Of a stretch of 24,173 bases of DNA, positions 16,013 to 23,399 are shown in pieces. How positions within the stretch are numbered: position 1 is the stretch's first letter; each line of letters opens with the position of its first letter. This DNA is from DTSX01 sp964633465 (GTDB taxonomy: Bacteria; Pseudomonadota; Gammaproteobacteria; Steroidobacterales; UBA11654): NCBI GenBank assembly GCA_964633465.1, contig CAZWGB010000021.1, forward strand, positions 1-24,173, read 5' to 3'. The notes beneath the pieces are model-generated. The model searched no databases, was not told the origin of the DNA, and saw nothing but the letters and a program-made list of their open reading frames with translations. Position numbers and translations under genes: made by a program.

Positions 16013-17962
16013 TTAAGACTTTTTATCTTCGGCTTTATCTTCCTCATTAACTTCTTCATTAACTTCTTCATACTCAGCATCTACAACACTTTCTTTTTCA
16101 GAAGAGTTGTCATTTCCTTGTGATTCTTTAGCTTTATTTTGAGCTTCTTCAAAAGCCTTTTGTGCAATACCGACTGAAGCCTCGCCTAATGATTTTATTT
16201 TTGCTTCAATGACTCCTTTATCATCTCCCTTCAAGGCCTCTTTTAAATCACTGACAGCTGATTCAACTTTCGATCTTTCATCAGCTTCAACTTTTTCACC
16301 CAGTTCCTCCAGTGATTTTTCAGTGGCATGCACCAATTGATCTCCTTGATTTTTTATATCAACCAATTCTCTAAACATTTTATCTTCTTCAGCGTTTGCT
16401 TCTGCTTCAGAAATCATTTTTTCAATTTCTTCATCAGCTAAACCACTGGATGCCTGTATAACAATTTTTTGTTCTTTTCCAGTTTCTTTATCTTTTGCTG
16501 AAACATTAAGTATCCCGTTGGCATCAATATCAAATGCAACCTCAATTTGAGGCATGCCTCTAGGTTTTCCTGGTATATCTGTAAGATCAAATCTTCCTAA
16601 GGACTTATTGTCTTGAGCTCGTTCTCTTTCACCTTGTAAAACATGTATTGTAACTGCTGTTTGATTATCTTCTGCTGTTGAGAATATTTGTTCTGCTTTT
16701 GTAGGGATGGTCGTGTTCTTTTCAATGAGCCTTGTCATTACACTGCCTAAAGTTTCAATTCCCAAAGATAACGGTGTTACATCTAGAAGTAATACATCCT
16801 TAACATCACCAGATAAAACACCACCCTGAATAGCTGCTCCAATTGCAACTGCTTCATCAGGATTGACATCCTTCCTAGGCTCAACGGCAAAAAATGATTT
16901 CACTTCATCTTGTACTTTCGGCATTCTTGTCTGTCCACCAACTAGAATCACATCATTAATATCCCCAACACTAAGACCAGCATCTTTTAATGCTATTTTG
17001 CATGGCTCGATTGTTTGAACAATTAGATCTTCAACAAGAGATTCCAATCTCGCACGTGTAAGTGTGGTATTTAAGTGTTTAGGGCCAGATGAATCAGCTG
17101 TTAAATATGGAAGATTTACATCAGTTTGGGCTTGGTTCGACAATTCAATTTTAGCTTTTTCAGCTGCTTCTTTAAGGCGCTGGACCGCTTGTGGATCATT
17201 AGATACATCCATTCCAGTTTGTTTTTTAAACTCATCCATCAAGTGATCAATAATCCTGATATCAAAGTCTTCACCACCTAAGAAAGTATCACCATTGGTA
17301 GCTAAAACTTCAAATTGATTTTCTCCATCAACATCTGCAATTTCTATCAGAGATACGTCAAATGTTCCACCACCAAGGTCATAAACTGCAATTTTTCGAT
17401 CTCCTCTTTTCTTATCTAAACCGTACGCTAAAGCTGCAGCGGTTGGCTCATTAATGATTCTTTTAACATCTAAACCAGCAATTTTCCCTGCATCTTTCGT
17501 GGCTTGTCGCTGTGAATCATTAAAGTATGCAGGCACAGTTATAACTGCTTCTTTGATTTTTTCGCCCAAATAAGATTCAGCTGTCTCTTTCATTTTTCTT
17601 AATATTTCAGCTGAAATTGCTGGCGGAGCTGTATCTTTTTCATTAGCTACAACCCAAGCATCACCATTTTTAGCTTCAACAATTTTAAAAGGAACTTTAT
17701 CTGAGTCTTTTTTAACTACTGAATCATTGTACTTCCGACCGATCAATCGTTTGATTGCAAAAAGTGTATTTTCAGGATTACTAACCGCTTGTCTTTTTGC
17801 TGATTGGCCTACTAATGTTCTGTCTTCGTCTTTTGAATATGCAACAACAGAAGGCGTTGTTCGATCGCCCTCTGTATTTTCAATAACTTTTGCCTGATCA
17901 CCATCCATAATGGCAACACAAGAATTTGTTGTCCCTAAATCTATTCCAATAACTCTAGACAT
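16013..17962 (-). CDS. dnaK: Molecular chaperone DnaK (Hsp70)
   Basis: DnaK is the cytoplasmic Hsp70 that binds exposed hydrophobic segments under ATP control, with DnaJ and GrpE as partners. The 649-residue protein has the nucleotide-binding motifs IDLGTTNSCVA near the start, VPAYFNDSQRQAT, IINEPTAAALAYGLD and YDLGGGTFDVS. It then has the interdomain linker KDVLLLDVTPLSLGIET, the beta-sandwich substrate domain, a helical lid and an acidic tail ending EEVNEEDKAEDKKS. A strong AGGAG lies 6 nt before the ATG at 17962, consistent with high expression. The tail contains a short 12-bp tandem DNA repeat. Confidence 0.99.
   Translation of the reverse strand: MSRVIGIDLGTTNSCVAIMDGDQAKVIENTEGDRTTPSVVAYSKDEDRTLVGQSAKRQAVSNPENTLFAIKRLIGRKYNDSVVKKDSDKVPFKIVEAKNGDAWVVANEKDTAPPAISAEILRKMKETAESYLGEKIKEAVITVPAYFNDSQRQATKDAGKIAGLDVKRIINEPTAAALAYGLDKKRGDRKIAVYDLGGGTFDVSLIEIADVDGENQFEVLATNGDTFLGGEDFDIRIIDHLMDEFKKQTGMDVSNDPQAVQRLKEAAEKAKIELSNQAQTDVNLPYLTADSSGPKHLNTTLTRARLESLVEDLIVQTIEPCKIALKDAGLSVGDINDVILVGGQTRMPKVQDEVKSFFAVEPRKDVNPDEAVAIGAAIQGGVLSGDVKDVLLLDVTPLSLGIETLGSVMTRLIEKNTTIPTKAEQIFSTAEDNQTAVTIHVLQGERERAQDNKSLGRFDLTDIPGKPRGMPQIEVAFDIDANGILNVSAKDKETGKEQKIVIQASSGLADEEIEKMISEAEANAEEDKMFRELVDIKNQGDQLVHATEKSLEELGEKVEADERSKVESAVSDLKEALKGDDKGVIEAKIKSLGEASVGIAQKAFEEAQNKAKESQGNDNSSEKESVVDAEYEEVNEEVNEEDKAEDKKS
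16045..16068. repeat. 12-bp tandem repeat in the DnaK acidic tail
   Basis: Two perfect copies of CATTAACTTCTT (plus-strand reading) lie in frame at the 3' end of dnaK and give the repeated EEVN tetrapeptide. The DnaK tail is naturally low-complexity and varies in length, so this looks like a small in-frame slippage duplication. Confidence 0.85.
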
Positions 17963-18022
17963 TTTTTACTCCTAATAATTTATTTTAGTCTTTGTTTAGA
18001 TGTATGAATGGTTTTATAGATT

Positions 18023-18601
18023 TCAAGTCGAGGGTTGATCTTTATTCTTTTCAGCACTAACAATTACCCTTGCTGGTCTCAGCAATCTTTCTTTGAGGCG
18101 ATAACCTTTTTGAATGACCTGGATGACGTAACCTGGTTCAACTGAGTCATCATCTTGAGTACTTATTACTTCATGTAATTCAGGATCGTATCTCATTTCA
18201 GATGGATCAATGGTTTCGATAGATAATTTACTAAAAAGACTTTTCATCAACATCATGCTGGCTTCTTGGCCTTCTTTAAACGTTTTATATTCTTCAATTG
18301 TTTCAGTTTTCAAATTCAATCCCAGTTCAAAACTGTCTAAAATCGGAAGTATTTCCATAATGACTCTTTCTATAGAGCCCCTGCTTGCATTCTCAATATC
18401 CCTAAATGTTCTTTTTCTGAGATTCTCTATTTCAGCCTGAAGTCTTAGAGCCTTATCCCAATTTTTTGAAGCCTCCTCTTGTGATTTAAGTAACTGTTCG
18501 TCAAGACTCAGTTCTGTTTGGTCTTGAGAGGATTCTTGTTTACCTTCATCCAGCAAATCTACTGACTGATCTGCATCATCATTATTAGAGTTATTTTTCA
18601 T
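18023..18601 (-). CDS. grpE: Nucleotide exchange factor GrpE
   Basis: GrpE releases ADP from DnaK and so drives the chaperone cycle. The 192-residue protein has an acidic disordered N-terminus, a long helical region (EQLLKSQEEASKNWDKALRL then QAEIENLRKRTFRDIE), and the C-terminal beta domain with YDPELHEVIS and VIQKGYRLKERLLRPARVIVS, the family signature. I chose the ATG at 18601, which has an AAGG 5 nt upstream; a GTG 27 nt further up has no such support. It lies between hrcA and dnaK, with a 60-nt gap to dnaK. Confidence 0.96.
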   Translation of the reverse strand: MKNNSNNDDADQSVDLLDEGKQESSQDQTELSLDEQLLKSQEEASKNWDKALRLQAEIENLRKRTFRDIENASRGSIERVIMEILPILDSFELGLNLKTETIEEYKTFKEGQEASMMLMKSLFSKLSIETIDPSEMRYDPELHEVISTQDDDSVEPGYVIQVIQKGYRLKERLLRPARVIVSAEKNKDQPST

Positions 18602-18637
18602 TTTATCCTTATCCACTATCTTGAACACACAGAATGT

Positions 18638-18665
18638 ATGTAGGGTCTATTTCTATTATTTCAAT
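18638..18665 (-). promoter_or_regulatory. Candidate sigma-32 (heat-shock) promoter upstream of grpE
   Basis: On the minus strand ATTGAAA (6 of 7 to CTTGAAA) is followed after 13 bp by CCCTACAT, a partial match to the sigma-32 -10 consensus CCCCATnT. It overlaps the hrcA stop and would start transcription about 30 nt before the grpE ATG. The spacing and location fit a heat-shock promoter for grpE-dnaK-dnaJ, but the -10 is weak and the match was found by eye. Confidence 0.35.
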
Positions 18666-19675
18666 GATTGGCCAAGAAGTTTTGCAGTGATATCAACGAT
18701 TGGTATAACTTTTTGATAGGCAATTCGGGTTGGTCCTATAACACCTAAAACTCCAATTGCACCTTCTTCAGTAGTATATGGGGAGATGATTAAAGTGCAA
18801 TTATCAAACATTTGATATCCGGATTCTTCGCCTATGAATATCTGGATTCCATCGGTTGACATACTTTTGTCCAATAACTCAAGTAACTGTTGTTTTTCTC
18901 TAAATGCATCAAAAAGCTGTCTTAATTTCTTTATGTCAGAGAGTTCATGAAAATCCATCAAACGTCTTTGACCAGCAACTATATATTCTTCTGATTCGTC
19001 AAAATCTAAAACCTTGTCAGCTATATCAATGAGATCTGAGATTAAAGAATTTACTGATTCTTTAGTTTGTATCATTTCATTGATTAAATGTTTTTTAATG
19101 TAACTTAAGCTCCTGCCTTTATAATGCGTATTTAGATAATTGGATGCCTGCTTTAACTCATCCTTTGAGTAGTCCCTCTTCATCTGTAAAATACGGTTCT
19201 CTACTTCTGTTTCATTCATAATAATGATTGCCAAGATTCTTTTCTCAGATAATTGAATAAAATCTATTTCTTTTAATCGTGTAACTTGTTGTTTAGGAAT
19301 TGTGACAATGCCAGCAAGTTTTGTTATAGCTGATAGAGTATTAGAGACACTTATAGCTAATTCCCTACTGTTGCTTTCATGGGTATTCACTCTTTTTTTG
19401 ATCCTTTCAAGTTCATTCGCTTCAACAGGTTGAAGTTTTAAGAGGCTGTCTATGAAAAAACGATACCCTTTAGATGTTGGTACTCTTCCTGATGAAGTAT
19501 AAGGTGAGGCAATAAACCCTAGTTCTTCAAGATCTGACATCACATTTCTTATTGATGCCGGGCTTAAGCCAATTTCATCTGCCAAAGACAGACTTTTCGA
19601 CCCAATAGGAATGCCTTCTTGGATGTATTTATCAACTATTGCTGATAAAATCCGCCTTGCTCTATGTGATGGCAT
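18656..19675 (-). CDS. hrcA: Heat-inducible transcription repressor HrcA
   Basis: HrcA represses heat-shock genes by binding CIRCE operators and is itself folded by GroEL. The N-terminal winged-helix domain is evident in IPIGSKSLSLADEIGLSPASIRNVMSDLEELGFIA, followed by the family signature SPYTSSGRVPTSKGYRFFID. The C-terminal part contains NCTLIISPYTTEEGAIGVLGVIGPTRIAYQKVIPIV, typical of the GAF-like domain. I chose the ATG at 19675 (339 aa), which gives MPSHRARRILSAIVDKYI. A TTG at 19720 in the same frame would add 15 residues and neither start has a clear ribosome site. No CIRCE sequence is visible upstream of hrcA, grpE or dnaK. Confidence 0.95.
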   Translation of the reverse strand: MPSHRARRILSAIVDKYIQEGIPIGSKSLSLADEIGLSPASIRNVMSDLEELGFIASPYTSSGRVPTSKGYRFFIDSLLKLQPVEANELERIKKRVNTHESNSRELAISVSNTLSAITKLAGIVTIPKQQVTRLKEIDFIQLSEKRILAIIIMNETEVENRILQMKRDYSKDELKQASNYLNTHYKGRSLSYIKKHLINEMIQTKESVNSLISDLIDIADKVLDFDESEEYIVAGQRRLMDFHELSDIKKLRQLFDAFREKQQLLELLDKSMSTDGIQIFIGEESGYQMFDNCTLIISPYTTEEGAIGVLGVIGPTRIAYQKVIPIVDITAKLLGQSLK

Positions 19676-19720
19676 GTTAAGATCATTTTTATCAATTGTA
19701 TTCACAGATCTGTTATTCAA

Positions 19721-19814
19721 TAAAATTCTAAAAAAATATTAATGTTGATTTGAATGCATAGAATTATAATTTGATATCATTTCCAATTAACAATAACTAG
19801 TCAAGACTTAAATA
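19721..19814. promoter_or_regulatory. Divergent hrcA/nadK promoter region
   Basis: This AT-rich gap separates divergent genes and must hold both promoters. At 19763-19770 ATTATAAT contains a perfect TATAAT on each strand (19763-19768 minus, 19765-19770 plus). For hrcA a TTGTTA lies 19 bp upstream of the minus-strand hexamer. For nadK only a TTGATT with short 14-bp spacing is seen. Overlapping -10 elements would make the two promoters compete. No CIRCE inverted repeat is present. Confidence 0.4.
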
Positions 19815-20720
19815 TTGAAGACGAAATTTAAAAAAATTCTATTTACTGTGAATACCATGGACGAAAATTCCATGGATAGTTTGAATATTATTCTTGATGA
19901 CTTACAAGATATGCAGTTAAGTATTGGTCTATTTGAAATTAATTCTAATGTGAAAACTCCTAATTTAACGTTATCACATAAAATCAATCGCTTAAAAGAT
20001 GATGAAATTTTAAATAACGATCTTATTATTTCAATAGGTGGTGACGGAACAATGCTTCAGTCTGCAAAATTAGCACATAAATTCAATATTCCAATTACAG
20101 GGATTAATAAAGGACGACTGGGATTTTTAACAGATATAAATCCTGATCATGCTGGAGAGGTAATTAAACATATCATCAATGGCCAATATGCTGAAGAAAA
20201 TAGACTATTGATTAAAGCCACAGTAAATAAAGATCGACAGAACCAGATTATCGGTTATGGACTAAATGATGTGGCTATTAAAAGAAAAGAAACTGGAAGA
20301 ATGATACGTATTAAAGTATCAATTGATCAAAAATATATTAATACACATGAGGGTGATGGATTTATTGTAGCCTCTCCCACAGGCTCCACAGCATATGCAC
20401 TAAGTTGTGGTGGTCCAATTCTAAAACCAGATATCGAAGCACTAATTCTAGTGCCCATTTGTCCTCACTCATTAAATGACAGACCATTGGTAATTCCCGG
20501 CCATTCAGAAGTTGATGTTTCTGCTGAGCTCGGAGAAGGTGAAACGGCAGAAATCGATTTGGATGGGGATACTTTCTCTGAATTAAATTCAGAAGATACC
20601 TTAACGATTAAGGTTTCCTCACAATTTATAAAACTGATACACCCAGAAGATTATGATTATTTTAATACTTTAAGAACCAAGCTCTACTGGGGCCAGGATA
20701 AAAGAACCTCTACACAATAA
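19815..20720 (+). CDS. nadK: NAD kinase
   Basis: NadK phosphorylates NAD to NADP and is the only usual route to NADP in bacteria. The 301-residue protein has the catalytic GGDGT at 75-79 (D77), the NDVAIKR segment at 151-157 and the glycine-rich DGFIVASPTGSTAYALSCGGP from about 181, all diagnostic. The start is TTG at 19815. It is preferred because it keeps the first beta strand (FKKILFTVN) of the nucleotide-binding domain; the next methionine, at residue 15, would remove it. The gene is divergent from hrcA and followed after 20 nt by bamE. Confidence 0.96.
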   Translation: MKTKFKKILFTVNTMDENSMDSLNIILDDLQDMQLSIGLFEINSNVKTPNLTLSHKINRLKDDEILNNDLIISIGGDGTMLQSAKLAHKFNIPITGINKGRLGFLTDINPDHAGEVIKHIINGQYAEENRLLIKATVNKDRQNQIIGYGLNDVAIKRKETGRMIRIKVSIDQKYINTHEGDGFIVASPTGSTAYALSCGGPILKPDIEALILVPICPHSLNDRPLVIPGHSEVDVSAELGEGETAEIDLDGDTFSELNSEDTLTIKVSSQFIKLIHPEDYDYFNTLRTKLYWGQDKRTSTQ

Positions 20721-20740
20721 TTTTAATTAAACACTAAACT

Positions 20741-21058
20741 ATGAAGATAAAAATTACTCTAGTTATTCTTCTTTATTTTCTCACCTCTGCTTGTGTATAC
20801 AGAATGGATATTCAACAAGGCAATCTATTAAAATTAGAAACTCTTGACCGAGTTGAAGTTGGAATGACCAAGAGCCAAATCAAATACCTCCTGGGTGGGC
20901 CACTAGTAGGCACGCCATTTGAAGAAAACCGCTGGGACTATATTTATTACTACCAACCTGGAAATGAAGGTGAAACCCAAAGATATTGGCTGATTGTTTA
21001 CTTTGAGGAAAATAGAGTATCTAAAATAGAAAAGGATGTACTAACCAATCCTAATTAA
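20741..21058 (+). CDS. bamE: Outer membrane assembly lipoprotein BamE (SmpA/OmlA)
   Basis: BamE is a small lipoprotein of the BAM complex, which inserts beta-barrel proteins into the outer membrane. The 105-residue precursor has a signal peptide ending in the lipobox LTSAC, with lipidation expected at C18. The domain begins with the family motif VGMTKSQIKYLLGGPLVG, followed by NRWDYIYYYQPG. The size is normal for the family. It follows nadK on the same strand and its last 8 bp overlap the convergent ratA gene. The link to ratA and smpB is the common gammaproteobacterial cluster; rnfH, usually next to ratA, is absent. Confidence 0.95.
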   Translation: MKIKITLVILLYFLTSACVYRMDIQQGNLLKLETLDRVEVGMTKSQIKYLLGGPLVGTPFEENRWDYIYYYQPGNEGETQRYWLIVYFEENRVSKIEKDVLTNPN

Positions 21059-21485
21059 TCATTTCTCCCTTAAATTTTTTAACAAACTCCCCAACAAATT
21101 GATTAATAAGAGAAACGAGCTTTTGTTTTACCATGAGGTCAGTTATAGGATTAGCAATCTGGTATTCCATAGTGTAACTGACCCTCGTTTTTTCTAATGC
21201 AATCTCTTCAAACAACCAAGTACCTTTAAAACTCTTAAATGGACCCTTTTGTAGACTCATTGTAATTTTTGTCGGTCTATATAATTTATTATGAGTGATA
21301 ATTGTGGATTCGAAGCCCAAGATATTTATAGTCAGAGATGCAGTAACTATATGGTCTTCTATTGAGAGAATTTCTGAAGAATCACACCAGGTTAAAAAAG
21401 AAGGATATTGCTCAATATCGAAAACAACTTCATATAATTTTTCTGCAGATGCTTCTACTTCAATTGTTCGTTGAATGATAGCCAA
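21051..21485 (-). CDS. ratA: RatA-type START/Coq10-like domain protein
   Basis: The 144-residue protein is a single START-like fold of the polyketide cyclase/COQ10 family, with VEASAEKLYEVVFDIEQYPSFLTWC near the N-terminus, FKSFKGTWLFEE in the middle and a C-terminal helix. In E. coli RatA is reported as a toxin that blocks 70S formation; eukaryotic Coq10 binds ubiquinone. Which role applies here is unknown. The start is TTG at 21485, 4 nt after the symporter stop, with no ribosome site, so it is probably coupled to that gene. The usual partner rnfH (ratB) is not present. Confidence 0.9.
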   Translation of the reverse strand: MAIIQRTIEVEASAEKLYEVVFDIEQYPSFLTWCDSSEILSIEDHIVTASLTINILGFESTIITHNKLYRPTKITMSLQKGPFKSFKGTWLFEEIALEKTRVSYTMEYQIANPITDLMVKQKLVSLINQFVGEFVKKFKGEMIN

Positions 21486-21489
21486 GTGT

Positions 21490-22872
21490 CTAATAGATAC
21501 CTATGACATTTAAGAAAATTATAAGTACTGCAATTGGAGCGACATACCTTGCCAAAAATCTCCAAAATTTATACTGAAATTTACGGTTAACATCAAGCTC
21601 ATCAGAAGAAGATTTTTTTGACATAAACCAACCTGCAAAAACCGTGAACAAAAATCCACTTGTAGGCAACAGTATATTGGAAGCAAGATGATCAAAATTA
21701 TCGAATAGTGTGCCTTTCCAAAAGATAAAATCTGATAACGCATTACCTGACAGTACAGTAAATAAACCAAGGGCCCATATGATTGTGCCCATAATGATTG
21801 CCGCCAATCCTCTACTCAGATTTTTACGTTCAATCATCCATGCAACAGAAGGTTCAAGTAAGCTAATAGCAGATGTTAATGCTGCAAAACCAAGTAATAC
21901 AAAAAATATTGAGCCAAAGAAAACGCCACTAGGCATTTGACCAAATGCAAGTGGGAGTGTTTTGAAAATCAATCCCGCACCTGCAATTTGAGATGGGTCA
22001 AGGTTATTATCAAAAACTATGGAAAAAACAACCAAACCAGCCACTAGGGCAATTAAAGTGTCACAAAAAATGATTGCAAACGTGGTTTTAAATATTGATT
22101 CCTGTTTTGGTAAATATGCCCCATAGGCAACAACACAGCCCATACCAAGGCTCAATGTGAAAAAAGCATGCCCCATGGCTGCTAACACACTATTGCCATC
22201 AATTTTTGTAAAATCAGGTTTAAACATAAAAGTAAACCCTTCAGAAATATTGCCCTGGCTTATGACGTAAAATAACAGCATGACCAAAATAAAAAAAAGA
22301 GCAGGCATCAAGATTGTTACTACTCGTTCCAGTCCTTGTTGAATTCCTTTTGCAATTATTAGAATTGTCACAGCCATGAAAATTGTATGAAAAATCAACT
22401 GTGTTGAAAAAGATTGGTTTAAGTTATCAAAAACTTGGTTTACATCTTGGACCAACAAACCAGTAAACGTTCCTTTTAACGATAAAATAATATAATTAAT
22501 AGTCCAGCCAGCAATGACGCTGTAAAAGGATAAAATAAGAAATCCTGCTACAAGACCGATGACGCCAACAAATTTCCATACCCCACTGCCAGTTTCTTCA
22601 CGACCAAGAAGTTCCATTGAGGTAATTGGGTTCCGCCTTCCTCTTCTTCCAATCATGATTTCAGAAATCATGATTGGAAAACCAATCACCAATATACATA
22701 GTAAATAAACCAGTACAAAGGCCCCGCCTCCATTAACGCCAGTTATGTAAGGAAATTTCCAAATATTACCCAATCCAACGGCAGAGCCAGAAACTGCTAA
22801 AATAAATGTTAACCGAGATGACCATTGGCCATGAATAGATTGACGCTCAGATGGAGAGATTTTTTCACTCAT
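21490..22872 (-). CDS. Sodium-dependent transporter, SNF (neurotransmitter:sodium symporter) family
   Basis: This 460-residue inner-membrane protein is a LeuT-fold secondary transporter that likely takes up an amino acid or amine with sodium. Motifs include SGSAVGLGNIWKFPYITGVNGGGAFVLVYL in TM1-TM2 (the unwound TM1 and sodium sites), PIMISEIMIGRRGRR after TM2, and MGHAFFTLSLGMGCVVAYGAYLP around TM6-TM7. About eleven to twelve membrane segments are visible. The substrate cannot be read from the sequence. It lies between smpB (divergent) and ratA (downstream, 4-nt gap). A perfect 33-bp palindrome lies inside it at 22647-22679. Confidence 0.93.
   Translation of the reverse strand: MSEKISPSERQSIHGQWSSRLTFILAVSGSAVGLGNIWKFPYITGVNGGGAFVLVYLLCILVIGFPIMISEIMIGRRGRRNPITSMELLGREETGSGVWKFVGVIGLVAGFLILSFYSVIAGWTINYIILSLKGTFTGLLVQDVNQVFDNLNQSFSTQLIFHTIFMAVTILIIAKGIQQGLERVVTILMPALFFILVMLLFYVISQGNISEGFTFMFKPDFTKIDGNSVLAAMGHAFFTLSLGMGCVVAYGAYLPKQESIFKTTFAIIFCDTLIALVAGLVVFSIVFDNNLDPSQIAGAGLIFKTLPLAFGQMPSGVFFGSIFFVLLGFAALTSAISLLEPSVAWMIERKNLSRGLAAIIMGTIIWALGLFTVLSGNALSDFIFWKGTLFDNFDHLASNILLPTSGFLFTVFAGWFMSKKSSSDELDVNRKFQYKFWRFLARYVAPIAVLIIFLNVIGIY
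22647..22679. repeat. Perfect 33-bp palindrome inside the symporter gene
   Basis: The left arm TTCCAATCATGATTTC (22647-22662) and right arm GAAATCATGATTGGAA (22664-22679) are exact reverse complements around one central A. On the coding strand they encode the PIMISEIMIG stretch after TM2, where the protein itself reads as a near-repeat (IMI-SE-IMI). Sixteen uninterrupted pairs are far beyond what base composition alone would give by chance in a window of this size. The role is unknown: it could be an mRNA hairpin, a protein binding site or a mutational scar. Confidence 0.9.
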
Positions 22873-22922
22873 AACTAGATAGAGCTATACTTGTTGATTA
22901 ATTTAACTTGAAACCAAGCTTA

Positions 22923-22935
22923 ATGGAATTTCCAT
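22923..22935. repeat. Short palindrome just upstream of smpB
   Basis: ATGGAA-T-TTCCAT is a perfect 6-bp-arm palindrome ending 4 nt before the smpB ATG, in the 67-bp gap shared with the divergent symporter gene. The single-base centre rules out a normal RNA hairpin, so if functional it would be a DNA operator. Arms of this size can occur by chance. Confidence 0.4.
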
Positions 22936-22939
22936 ACTA

Positions 22940-23398
22940 ATGACAACAACAATTATTGAGAATAAAAAAGCAAAGTTTGATTATTTCATTGAAGAAAAGA
23001 TTGAAGCTGGAATCTCACTCAAAGGCTGGGAAGTAAAAAGCTTAAGATCCAACAGAGGAAATATCAAAGAAAGTTATGCTCTAGTTAAAAACAATGAAAT
23101 ATTCATAATTGGATCACATATTTCTCCTATGCCCAATGTATGTGCAAATGAAAACACCGATCCAACAAGGACTAGAAAATTACTATTTAAAGCTAAAGAA
23201 ATTTCAAAAATTTCTGGGCTTGTCACACAGAAAGGCTACACCTTAATTCCCTTATCGTTTTATTGGAAAAAAGGAAAAGTCAAAGTTATGATTGGACTAG
23301 CTAAAGGTAGGAAAAAACATGACAAACGAGCCCTGTTAAAAGAAAGAGATTGGAAAATGACTCAAAAAAGACTAATTAAAAAGCATTACAATAAGTAA
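22940..23398 (+). CDS. smpB: SsrA-binding protein SmpB
   Basis: SmpB binds tmRNA (SsrA) and brings it to stalled ribosomes for trans-translation. The 152-residue protein has the oligonucleotide-binding barrel with NKKAKFDYFIEEKIEAGISL and GWEVKSLRSNRGNIKESYA, then RKLLFKAKEI. The basic C-terminal tail GRKKHDKRALLKERDWK is the part that occupies the mRNA channel. Length and motifs are normal. It is divergent from the symporter gene. The next gene starts 1 nt after its stop, so the two are co-transcribed. The ssrA gene itself is not in the window. Confidence 0.97.
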   Translation: MTTTIIENKKAKFDYFIEEKIEAGISLKGWEVKSLRSNRGNIKESYALVKNNEIFIIGSHISPMPNVCANENTDPTRTRKLLFKAKEISKISGLVTQKGYTLIPLSFYWKKGKVKVMIGLAKGRKKHDKRALLKERDWKMTQKRLIKKHYNK

Positions 23399-23399
23399 C

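Noticed and set aside
18017..18023. CTTGAAA-like sigma-32 -35 element at the grpE stop, upstream of dnaK
   Set aside because: The -35 match is perfect on the minus strand, but no acceptable CCCCATnT-like -10 lies 11-16 bp downstream.
22908..22936. Possible sigma-32 promoter before smpB (CTTGAAA followed by TTCCATA)
   Set aside because: The spacing is long or the start site would fall within the smpB coding region, so it is not convincing.
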